Assembly (NCBI GenBank): GCA_019314005.1
Contig: JAFDAE010000001.1
Location: 1 to 45,102, forward strand
Source: Deltaproteobacteria bacterium
GTDB taxonomy: Bacteria > Desulfobacterota > Desulfobacteria > C00003060 > C00003106
Reading direction: 5' to 3'
Length of the DNA stretch: 45,102 nucleotides
This document shows positions 21,681 through 29,447 of this stretch, piece by piece (the first letter of the stretch is position 1; each line of letters starts with the position of its first letter). The translations under genes were made by a program, and so were the position numbers. The notes beneath the pieces were generated by a model, which saw only the letters and a program-made list of their open reading frames with translations, did no database searches and was not told where the DNA came from.

Positions 21681-21877
21681 TTTGTCTCCTTATGCTTCCA
21701 TGTGGGGCACCCAACTGAACTGGATGTCGTACAAAGTTTTGTATCACTGGTATATTTATGAAGACAGGTCTCGCATGTCATCGGCACTACCTTAAAAACG
21801 CCGTTGACTTTAACGGCCTTGGCGTTGTGTTCTTTTTGCAGGAATTCTATCCATGCAACTACGATCGGTGTTAGCAT
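21677..21877 (-). CDS. Small cysteine-rich protein
   Basis: A 66-residue protein with CETCLHKYTSDTKLC and VGCPTW, four cysteines in a zinc-knuckle-like arrangement common in phage and cassette proteins. Starts in a TAATG overlap with the previous gene. Function unknown. Confidence 0.65.
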   Translation of the reverse strand: MLTPIVVAWIEFLQKEHNAKAVKVNGVFKVVPMTCETCLHKYTSDTKLCTTSSSVGCPTWKHKETK

Positions 21878-22098
21878 TATATAACTACTTCCTTACTCTG
21901 CTCACCAGGCACTATCAGCCCCTCGCTTCCGCCTTTGCATTTGGTGCAAGCCTTAAGCGTGAAAGGGTCCATGCGATGCGTAAACTTCTTGTTATGAGTG
22001 GCAATATTCGCCTTGGTTTTCCGGTTATGGCATACCATACCCCGAACCAGCTCAGTCAGGGCAAGGCAATAATATTCTTTATAATCTTCTATCTTCAT
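21877..22098 (-). CDS. Small hypothetical protein with CxxC
   Basis: A 73-residue basic protein (MKIEDYKEYYCLALTELVRG; FTLKACTKCKGGSEGLIVPG) whose CTKCKGG is a half zinc knuckle. AAGGGGGAGTC before the ATG. The stop overlaps the next start (TAATG). Early-operon protein of unknown role. Confidence 0.65.
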   Translation of the reverse strand: MKIEDYKEYYCLALTELVRGMVCHNRKTKANIATHNKKFTHRMDPFTLKACTKCKGGSEGLIVPGEQSKEVVI

Positions 22099-22142
22099 GA
22101 CTCCCCCTTAATGGATTTCTCTGTGATAATCTTTTTGTGGTA

Positions 22143-22207
22143 AAACAAAAGAGGCCCTGTCTCCACCAAATATCCCCGCCAAGGAATATTCAGTTTTAAC
22201 AGGGCCT
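22143..22207 (-). terminator. Attenuator-like terminator after the first early gene
   Basis: On the minus strand AGGCCCTGT (22207-22199) pairs with ACAGGGCCT (22160-22152) across a 38-base loop and is followed by CTTTTGTTTT. The stem overlaps the stop codon of the first early gene, so it may attenuate or regulate entry into the rest of the operon. Confidence 0.55.
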
Positions 22208-22432
22208 TTCTGCGTCTTCAGCACAAAAGGTTTGTGATTGAGGTACCAGCTCTAACGTGTGGCCTTTTGCGCTTTCAACCTGAATTGCTTTAGATAGTTC
22301 TTTGAGTTTTATACCGATATTTATTTGCAGCTTACGTCTTTCAGTCCCTAAAGGGAGGGCTGCGACCAAATGGTCGGCTATTCTTAGCTGCTCAAGCTGT
22401 AAAAGGAAGTTGGTCATCGGCTGGTACCTCAT
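22196..22432 (-). CDS. First early gene, small hypothetical protein
   Basis: A 78-residue helical protein (MRYQPMTNFLLQLEQLRIAD at the start) with no known family. It is the promoter-proximal gene of the early operon: its ATG lies 27 bp downstream of the -10 box. A regulatory role would fit its position, but nothing in the sequence proves it. A hairpin terminator overlaps its stop codon. Confidence 0.62.
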   Translation of the reverse strand: MRYQPMTNFLLQLEQLRIADHLVAALPLGTERRKLQINIGIKLKELSKAIQVESAKGHTLELVPQSQTFCAEDAERPC

Positions 22433-22458
22433 GAGGGTTAGATTTCCTATCTGTTTAA

Positions 22459-22487
22459 AGCATAGTTCTACTTTTACAAAGTGTCAA
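22459..22487 (-). promoter_or_regulatory. Sigma-70 early promoter
   Basis: Perfect -35 TTGACA (22487-22482), a 17-bp spacer and -10 TATGCT (22464-22459) on the minus strand. It lies between the end of the tail-fibre operon and the first early gene, and would drive the whole early region. It is the best promoter seen in the window. Confidence 0.82.
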
Positions 22488-22498
22488 GTTTTTTTATT

Positions 22499-23338
22499 TT
22501 ATGCCAGATCTTCCGCCCTGGCGACAGGTCTATCAACTACAAGTAATGACTCCCATCCGGTATATGCCTCGGTTTCAGATGTCCTCACTATGACAGCGGC
22601 AGTGTATTTGCCGTGCAGGGTATCCGTATCCGCATAAGCAAAAGGTATTATCCCCTCCACCGTATCAACGCCGTCAACATCGACGACATCCCAATCAGTC
22701 CCTTCTATAAGTTCTTTCGTAACAATAGGGGCATTTTTGAGATCTTTACCTATAGCGAACCAGAGCTTAAGACCTGTAGGATTTCCTTCAAACCCGAATG
22801 GGATATCGATATCCTCGGATTCCTTAACAAAGTATTTACCGCCACTGGCCCAGTAAATGTTTTTAACATATCCCGTCGCGGACAGAATATTCACCCGTTC
22901 TGTTGTGATTCCCGCAATCTCCACTTCAATTGCATCATGCCCGGCAGTAAGATTTGTCTCCATATCTTGAGAAGTAGTCTCTAGTGCACAAAGGGCCAGC
23001 CTGGCAAGCTCCGCGCTCACATCTAAAAACTCTTGAGATATGGCGTTAACGCTATCAATAGTGGCTTCATATACTACAATATACTGCTTTGCTGTTATAG
23101 CTGAAAAATCAATTAAAGCCGTATGCCATCCCGTTTTACCGAGTTTGTTTGCCGTAAGCGTGACCACCCCAGAAGCCCCGATTCCGGTATCAATTTCAAG
23201 ATCGTTATTTGCACCATTGAGTTTATAGAAAGTAGCCTTTATATTGGAAGCTGTAAATTTGGCCCCGGTTGAAAACTGGCTCGTAGTGATAGCAATAATA
23301 AGTTTCGCTGTATTGCCTTGTTTGAATACTCTAAACAT
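22499..23338 (-). CDS. Tail fibre/tip protein
   Basis: A 279-residue, strand-rich protein starting MFRVFKQGNTAKLIIAITTS. The N-terminal part (KLIIAITTSQFSTGAKFTAS, GVVTLTANKLGKTGWHTALI) looks like a beta-sandwich carrier domain, followed by a helical bridge and a second sandwich (FVKESEDIDIPFGFEGNPTG). Last gene of the tail operon; overlaps the upstream fibre gene by 8 bp. Likely part of receptor binding. Confidence 0.62.
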   Translation of the reverse strand: MFRVFKQGNTAKLIIAITTSQFSTGAKFTASNIKATFYKLNGANNDLEIDTGIGASGVVTLTANKLGKTGWHTALIDFSAITAKQYIVVYEATIDSVNAISQEFLDVSAELARLALCALETTSQDMETNLTAGHDAIEVEIAGITTERVNILSATGYVKNIYWASGGKYFVKESEDIDIPFGFEGNPTGLKLWFAIGKDLKNAPIVTKELIEGTDWDVVDVDGVDTVEGIIPFAYADTDTLHGKYTAAVIVRTSETEAYTGWESLLVVDRPVARAEDLA

Positions 23339-24473
23339 TTAGGATACCTCTATTAATTAGTTGAAGACCGCCACCGCCCGCCGCGCCATCTGGAAAAGTC
23401 GCATCGACTTCCAGCAAGACTCTTGACTTACTTTCATAAGTTCCATCGCTTGCATACACTCCGACCACTTTAAAGCTATTCGTATCGTCGGTAATAGTAG
23501 GGTTCCCCTCAGCCCTTAATGCCGCTAATGTCAAGGATGAACCTAAGGCCCCATTATTTGCAGCATATTTAAACTTAACGTCCGTATTCCCTGCCGCTTG
23601 AATCACACCATCTTTAAACATCCAGCATTTAAGAGTACTCATATCAAGCTCTGCACCTACCGGAATAGCTGTCCATATTGCGGCAGGCGAAGGTGAAGCG
23701 TCTGAATAGGTGGGGTATGCAGCGGTTGGGGGAGTAAAGTTAGATGTATGTCCCGGTACGCCTTTATCCATTGCTATTTCGTCAATACTACCGCCAAACC
23801 ACAATGAAGAGGGAGCGTCTCCTCCTATTAGGGACGCTGATCCCGGATACTGTATCGCTCCCGATTTAGTTTGTGTTCCTGTTTGTATTCCTTCTTGAAA
23901 TATTCTATAAACATCACCTGCTCTAGAAAGTTCTAAATGATTAAACATACCATTAACTAAGTCAGTATCGGACGTAAAATCAATATCCCAAGCCGTTCCC
24001 CCTATCGTAGCAAGAAACCTTACCTTTTTCCCAAAAGCTCTTAACAGCACCCCACTATAAGCACTATGTGAACGAGTGCTATAAAACACACCATTTGCTT
24101 GAGCAAAGTTAGTGCTGTACACTTGAAATTCAAAATTAAATTCTTCTGCCGCCCAATTGAGGTCGCTATGTGTAGGAATATTCAATCGGGCACCGCCTCC
24201 ATTTAATAAAAGACTGCCAGTATCAAATTTCTTTATAGCTGTGTCAACTTGAGCACCACCTACCGCCGTTATAATGTGGTTACTTGCAGACGCATCAGGG
24301 AAGTCAGGCGAGCCATCATCACCATCACAATGCACCAAAAGTTTTCTAGTCGCAGGTATAATACTAGCAAGCCCTACCCTATCCCCCTCCCCTTCAAACA
24401 CATTCTTATGTTCAATGGAGGGAGTATCTATTTGATCCGAAAGAGAAATTAATATTTTTTGCGTAAAACTCAT
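23331..24473 (-). CDS. LamG/concanavalin-like tail fibre protein
   Basis: A 380-residue protein. Residues about 45-245 have the pattern of a LamG/ConA-like sugar-binding fold: LLVHCDGDDGSPDFPDAS, FDTGSLLLNGGGARLNIP, FNFEFQVYSTNF, HLELSRAGDVYRIFQEGI and LWFGGSIDEIAMDKGVPG. The C-terminus is a second strand-rich domain. Such proteins decorate the phage tail tip and bind host glycans. It overlaps the next upstream gene by 4 bp (ATGA). Confidence 0.75.
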   Translation of the reverse strand: MSFTQKILISLSDQIDTPSIEHKNVFEGEGDRVGLASIIPATRKLLVHCDGDDGSPDFPDASASNHIITAVGGAQVDTAIKKFDTGSLLLNGGGARLNIPTHSDLNWAAEEFNFEFQVYSTNFAQANGVFYSTRSHSAYSGVLLRAFGKKVRFLATIGGTAWDIDFTSDTDLVNGMFNHLELSRAGDVYRIFQEGIQTGTQTKSGAIQYPGSASLIGGDAPSSLWFGGSIDEIAMDKGVPGHTSNFTPPTAAYPTYSDASPSPAAIWTAIPVGAELDMSTLKCWMFKDGVIQAAGNTDVKFKYAANNGALGSSLTLAALRAEGNPTITDDTNSFKVVGVYASDGTYESKSRVLLEVDATFPDGAAGGGGLQLINRGILNV

Positions 24474-24943
24474 ATTTGAGTCATCTCCCCAGCCGTATTT
24501 ACGATCGCATTTTTAATGTCAACAACTTTAGAAAGAAGGGTAAACATTAAGCCGGCGTCAACAAGACCCTCAAGTATCGCGAGATTATTGATAGTATGTG
24601 TAAATACGGCAGTTGCGTGTATGGCGGCATCTCCGGTTAAGTGATTAGGGATATCTGCTGTGGCCTCTGCCACGCTTGTATATCCCGCTGCCGCCAGGTT
24701 GTCCTCAAGTTTCCTGTCTGATATCTCCATACCTATAGCTCCAAGCATGGGCGAGATATCTCTCAATATTGCGCCTAACTGTTTTAAGGTAAGCCCCTCA
24801 ATTTGAGCCAACGTCAATGGCTCCGTCACACCATAACCCGCCAAAAGATCATTAACTTTTGGAACAACAGTATTATTATAGGTATTTGTCGCGGCTCTTA
24901 GCCGGTTACTTTCATTCACTTGCATACTGGTTTTATTAGACAT
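24470..24943 (-). CDS. Tail tip-associated helical protein
   Basis: A 157-residue protein starting MSNKTSMQVNESNRLRAATN, rich in alanine and leucine helices. No known domain. It sits between the tail-tip gene set and the fibres, so it may be a fibre connector or chaperone. Confidence 0.58.
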   Translation of the reverse strand: MSNKTSMQVNESNRLRAATNTYNNTVVPKVNDLLAGYGVTEPLTLAQIEGLTLKQLGAILRDISPMLGAIGMEISDRKLEDNLAAAGYTSVAEATADIPNHLTGDAAIHATAVFTHTINNLAILEGLVDAGLMFTLLSKVVDIKNAIVNTAGEMTQI

Positions 24944-24980
24944 CTTAATCTCCCATCCTTATTCAGTGTTTTAGAATGAT

Positions 24981-25040
24981 TTATTGACCTGGAGTAGACC
25001 ACGCTACTTTATCCCAAGGTTTAAGGTATATTTGGTTCAT
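24981..25040 (-). CDS. 19-residue mini-ORF, translationally coupled
   Basis: MNQIYLKPWDKVAWSTPGQ, preceded by GGAGGTCTG and sharing its ATG with the TGA of the upstream gene (TGATG). The strong ribosome site and coupling suggest that it is translated, but it is very short. Confidence 0.4.
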   Translation of the reverse strand: MNQIYLKPWDKVAWSTPGQ

Positions 25041-25420
25041 CAGACCTCCACCCTCAAAACCACCGTCAGCGACTCTCTGTTATACGCCACCGGGGCAGAG
25101 GTAATCTCCTCTCCATTCCATATCCTCACGGTCAGCTCATTATCATCGATATCAGTATAAGTAAAAGTCTCCATCGAACCGTTAACAACATTCTTTACAA
25201 AATCAATAAAATCATCATAGTCGGCCTTCGGAATATTATGCCAGTGAAGGCTTTCAGACTCCTCTATGGGCCCTTTGTCATAGATATAGACATCGGTGCC
25301 GTCAGTCAGGTCTTTTGGTTGTGCAAACTTCAGGGAGCGGCTCAGGTTACCTCTTGAAGGGGCCCGGCTGAATGTTACTGATCCTATAGGCGCCTCAGTT
25401 CTTTCAAATTTTATAGACAT
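25040..25420 (-). CDS. Small tail-tip protein
   Basis: A 126-residue, strand-rich protein (MSIKFERTEAPIGSVTFSRA; AYNRESLTVVLRVEV) without a named family. It directly follows the large tail-tip protein with a 1-bp overlap, so it is probably part of the tip complex. Confidence 0.62.
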   Translation of the reverse strand: MSIKFERTEAPIGSVTFSRAPSRGNLSRSLKFAQPKDLTDGTDVYIYDKGPIEESESLHWHNIPKADYDDFIDFVKNVVNGSMETFTYTDIDDNELTVRIWNGEEITSAPVAYNRESLTVVLRVEV

Positions 25421-28400
25421 TAATATTCCCTCGATTCCACTATTATCCGGTCATTTCGTCTAGCCCTGCCGCTTCCTGGATAGGCGTTGGTTTTCAGCAC
25501 TTCACAAACAACATCTCCCGCCGGCTCAAGAGTAAATCCCTTACCGAAAGTCAGGTCTGTATTATCCAGGAATAATTCCTTATAAAATTCCTTCTTCCTG
25601 TCCTTGAGACGGGCAATATAAAAAGCAAGCACGTCGGCGGCCATAGCCTGGTCGATAACGAAATCAAAAAAGAAGAGCTCCGGTTTTTGCCTCTCACCAT
25701 ATTTCCCGATACTCGTTGCGTCACTGCCGGACTCCAGTGCCTCATAGCTATCTTCTCCATCCTTTGTCCAGTCCCTGTCATAATGGAGGTCTATCACATT
25801 AACCACCTCATGTAAGGGTGATCGTTTGGGACCCCTAAGCGTAGTCCTATGATCTTCCTTCCGCCGTATCATATTTGATGTGACTGTCTTTAGCGGCGTT
25901 ATAGCGTCAGGCCTCCATAATAGCTGAGCCTCCCCTCCGGCAAAACGGAAATAACAGCGGCTCTGCCATGCGAGATAATTTGTCCAGTGCCTCAGTTTTT
26001 TTAATTCATTTATCACGCCGGCAAAGGTATAACCCTTTGTCTGAAATTCGCTCCCGGCATCTGTCGTGAAGTTCGTAAACCCGGCATGGACAGCAAGGAG
26101 ATGCTTCATTACGTGATCGGGCCGCTCGATAAGGGCATTCGGAGTTCCTGTATAAGTACCGCTCCCGTCATCAGGCTGGCCGTCCACGTCGGCTGTTACC
26201 TGACTTCCTATAACTGTATCTGCGGATGAGTTCCCAACAAGTCCGACGTAATACGCTTTTCCGCCGGAAATTTTAGCCTTATTTGCAAGCGTCTTCGATG
26301 ACACTCCTGTACCGACAACAGATGCTGCGGCCTTAACTGCTCTCGAAACTGACACTGTCTGAAAGTAAGAGAGTCCATTAGCATTACCTGATTCCACTTT
26401 AACTTCTAAATATGAATTTCCACCAGACAAGGTTGAAAAAGTTTGCAATACAGTTGTGTAAAAATTAAAACCCAGACCATCATTCCTCCATAACATCACC
26501 GCTACCCAAGGGCCTGTAGTACCACCACCTGCTCCATTTAATTCTGTATTTAGTCTAGCAGAGACAATTACATCAGCAAGCGACGCCCATATATTGACTC
26601 TGCAATTAACGGTATAGGTGGCTTCGGAATACGAATAACCAGGATGAGTAAATCTCGCAATAGTTTTGATCTGCGATGTAGTGAATCCTGATAAGAAATC
26701 AAACTCTTCTGCTGAGTTTTGATTGGTTATCTTAACTGCATCCTGGTTTATTCCATCATTATGCGAGACTGCATAGTCCTGTACAGTAATATTATCATCA
26801 ACCTCTATATCCACACTCTTTCTAAGAACAGGAAGAGCTGTAAATTTTACCTTCGCTTTTCCGCTATGATCCGTATACTTAGTGAAGTCACCTCCAACTT
26901 GTCTCACCCCGTCAACAAAGACGTCTCCAATACTTTTTACCGGATGATCGGCAAGCAGATACCAGTATTCTGATTGGACTTTCCCGAGATGGATACCTTT
27001 ATCATGTGTCGTTGCCGTCGTCGCACTATAGCCTCTCGTACAACCGTTCAAAGTGTTTGAACTTATAGACCCAATCCTGATCTGTTCATCCTCGACTTGT
27101 ATCACATCGAGAGCTGCAAGGCCTGTGGCATCAGTAATGTCAAAAGAGGTTGTTCCCTCTGCAATATCCTCGGCTAGAGTAGTTACCCAGCCTGCGTCAA
27201 TGGCCAGCGCCTGGAGATTTTCCACAGCCCCATAAACTATCGGTATCACTTTGCCTATATCATCAGGATCTGCATTAGGCCAGTCCGTTGTATTGAGTTT
27301 ATTTCCTATCGACTTATTGATCCCCACAGATTGATCGATAAGCTGCACGCTGCAAGTCAGCTCGTCGAGCGTCTCAAAGTCAATAATATTACCGATCCAG
27401 AAGGTCTCAGGGAAAACGCCCGATCCTTCAAAACCAAGAAACCATAAGAAAAGCTCACAGTCTGTTTTTTCCACATCATTAGAAACGTCCCATAATATAT
27501 CATCTATGGAGGGGGTCGCAGCGGGGTCAATAACAAAATCAAGGGACAGGTCAGAAACAAGAGGCGAGGCGAGCTCACTTGCAATATCCTCATCGATGGC
27601 CGACCATCTCTTTACCCACCCTTTTGTTGTGATGCCTCCTTCCCACCCGGAGACGCTAAAGACTCTGTCCGACAGATAAATAGTGCCGGTGGCGAAAGGG
27701 CATTTAAGTATCCATACAGGCGCGGCTCCGATCTTTTTATTTAACTCTGACGCAAAGGTGATTAAAGAAGCGTCAGTTTCGTCAGTTGCCTCTGCGTCGC
27801 CTTCATCGACAATAATTGATCTAAATCTAAGCGCTTCGATCTCATCGGTGGCCGTAACGTTATCAGCAACTTCCGAAAAGGCCGTTACAGCAACCTCATC
27901 GTCGGCAGTAACGTATCCCGGTATTGCCTCCAACGTCCAGTCAACAACCAATTTAGGGTAAGTAGCCGGGAAACCTATATCTACAAATTTCACCCATAGT
28001 TCGGTAATTGCAGATGAAACCCATGATGGTGTGCCGCCATCCAGATCCATTGCAAGATATGTCCCGAAGCGACTAAGGCCGGTTTTGGATATTGCCGCCA
28101 GACCGGCAGCGTTTAAAACAAAATCATTATAATCAAAATCATCGAAAGAAGAAAAAGGTATATCCGACGAATATCTGACAGCGCCAAGAGACTGATAGTC
28201 AGCGGCAACCAGCGCATCATCATCTGCAGGGGCCGCACCTACCAGCGCTAATCCAGCCTCTGCATCGCTAAGGCCCAGACTATTTTCTTTATAATCACCA
28301 TATAGCGAGACCGTTGCCGAATTAATAGTTGCATCTGTATCCAGAATAGATGTGTCAAACAGGAAAACCCCCCTGTCTATACGGGTAAATTCATCCGAGG

Positions 28401-28875
28401 TTGTTCCGCCTTTAAGAGAGGCTATAGGTCCCCAGATATCAGTTACATTAGCAAGGGTCCCTGCATTAGAACGGAGGTCATTAAAAGATTCTCCTCCCGA
28501 CGTCCTACCCACATATCCATCCACCGGCTCATTCGCGCCTGCTGCCGGATATACGGTAAGCGTATCAAAGCCGAAATTAAAGCGCAGCCGGGGGATGGGG
28601 GCAAAGCTAAACAGCCAGTCTATAAAGTGAAGAAGATACCAGAAGGGCTTCAGGCCTGAATAAAGGCGGTGGCCATACTTATCGAGATTTAGAAATTCAG
28701 TACGATAAACACCCTTCTCCTTGATCCATGTGACGCTGTCAGGCATGATCTCTTTGATCTGCTTGCCTCGCGGCACGCTTCCCGAAATCCCGAAGAAAAA
28801 CCTGCCCGGCCACATATTAGCAACGAGGAGGAGAAGCTTCTCATGTTGTTTAAACCAGCGTTTATCAAAAACCAT
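25420..28875 (-). CDS. Large tail-tip protein (hub/central region)
   Basis: An 1151-residue protein, the largest of the genome. The N-terminal 80 residues include hydrophobic and aromatic stretches. The middle shows repeated short segments (VTADDEVAVTAFSEVADNVT, ATDEIEALRF). Around residues 570-640 TTLAEDIAEGTTSFDITDAT and IRIGSISSNTLNGCTRGYSA have the pattern of a domain frequent in tail-tip and virion proteins. The C-terminus (TLEPAGDVVCEVLKTNAYPG) is compact. It follows the tape measure and one small tail gene, the usual place of the tail tip protein. The ATG at 28875 is used; no clear ribosome site was seen. Confidence 0.7.
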   Translation of the reverse strand: MVFDKRWFKQHEKLLLLVANMWPGRFFFGISGSVPRGKQIKEIMPDSVTWIKEKGVYRTEFLNLDKYGHRLYSGLKPFWYLLHFIDWLFSFAPIPRLRFNFGFDTLTVYPAAGANEPVDGYVGRTSGGESFNDLRSNAGTLANVTDIWGPIASLKGGTTSDEFTRIDRGVFLFDTSILDTDATINSATVSLYGDYKENSLGLSDAEAGLALVGAAPADDDALVAADYQSLGAVRYSSDIPFSSFDDFDYNDFVLNAAGLAAISKTGLSRFGTYLAMDLDGGTPSWVSSAITELWVKFVDIGFPATYPKLVVDWTLEAIPGYVTADDEVAVTAFSEVADNVTATDEIEALRFRSIIVDEGDAEATDETDASLITFASELNKKIGAAPVWILKCPFATGTIYLSDRVFSVSGWEGGITTKGWVKRWSAIDEDIASELASPLVSDLSLDFVIDPAATPSIDDILWDVSNDVEKTDCELFLWFLGFEGSGVFPETFWIGNIIDFETLDELTCSVQLIDQSVGINKSIGNKLNTTDWPNADPDDIGKVIPIVYGAVENLQALAIDAGWVTTLAEDIAEGTTSFDITDATGLAALDVIQVEDEQIRIGSISSNTLNGCTRGYSATTATTHDKGIHLGKVQSEYWYLLADHPVKSIGDVFVDGVRQVGGDFTKYTDHSGKAKVKFTALPVLRKSVDIEVDDNITVQDYAVSHNDGINQDAVKITNQNSAEEFDFLSGFTTSQIKTIARFTHPGYSYSEATYTVNCRVNIWASLADVIVSARLNTELNGAGGGTTGPWVAVMLWRNDGLGFNFYTTVLQTFSTLSGGNSYLEVKVESGNANGLSYFQTVSVSRAVKAAASVVGTGVSSKTLANKAKISGGKAYYVGLVGNSSADTVIGSQVTADVDGQPDDGSGTYTGTPNALIERPDHVMKHLLAVHAGFTNFTTDAGSEFQTKGYTFAGVINELKKLRHWTNYLAWQSRCYFRFAGGEAQLLWRPDAITPLKTVTSNMIRRKEDHRTTLRGPKRSPLHEVVNVIDLHYDRDWTKDGEDSYEALESGSDATSIGKYGERQKPELFFFDFVIDQAMAADVLAFYIARLKDRKKEFYKELFLDNTDLTFGKGFTLEPAGDVVCEVLKTNAYPGSGRARRNDRIIVESREY

Positions 28876-28904
28876 CAATCAATTACCAGTGTTTAGAGAT
28901 TTTT

Positions 28905-28962
28905 GTAGGGGCGGGTCTTGTACCCGCCCAAAAGAAGGGCAACCACGAGGGATTGCCCCTAC
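28905..28962 (-). repeat. GTAGGGGC...GCCCCTAC interspersed repeat, copy B
   Basis: Near-identical inverted copy of the element at 20831-20888. It overlaps the last codon of the gene 28959-29432 and supplies its TAG stop, so it may have inserted into the end of that gene. Confidence 0.8.
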
Positions 28963-29432
28963 AATAGACCCGGTCTCCACGTAACAATGAGCGCATCCTC
29001 AGCGGCTTTAACGTATGGACCTATTAATGCCCTGGCATACATAGTTCCGCCACCGGCAGCGTTAAAAAGGCCCGTCTCTTCAATCGTCCCTGTGCCGTTC
29101 CCTGCGGCAAAAGTCACCTCTATCTCACCTTTCCCCGTGGAAGGGAACGATGGATCCGTATCCTGCTCCCTGGTTCCCACCTGTGTGCCTAAAACCGTAT
29201 CTCCAGCGGCAGGAGCCGTGTCATCCGTCCCTATTCCGATGTAGTTGAATTTCGCAGGTTGGGCCCCGCCGCCGGCCGCACCAACTATCTGCTGTATGCC
29301 TACATTTTTACCGGTATCGACTACAAGGTTTTTATAAATGTCCCTAGCCAGCTCCTTACCATCCTTATCAATATGGATAACTGTAAGCTCACCTTTGGCC
29401 CTAACATTATTAAGCCCCTTAGTTCCCTTCAT
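28959..29432 (-). CDS. Tail protein of unknown function
   Basis: A 157-residue protein (MKGTKGLNNVRAKGELTVIH; NLVVDTGKNVGIQQIVGAA; FNYIGIGTDDTAPAAGDT) with the pattern of phage structural beta-sandwich proteins that begin with a polar strand and carry a YIGIGT motif. Located between tape measure and large tip protein. Its stop codon falls inside the interspersed repeat, so its original C-terminus may be truncated. Confidence 0.65.
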   Translation of the reverse strand: MKGTKGLNNVRAKGELTVIHIDKDGKELARDIYKNLVVDTGKNVGIQQIVGAAGGGAQPAKFNYIGIGTDDTAPAAGDTVLGTQVGTREQDTDPSFPSTGKGEIEVTFAAGNGTGTIEETGLFNAAGGGTMYARALIGPYVKAAEDALIVTWRPGLL

Positions 29433-29447
29433 GCTTAATCCTCCTTT

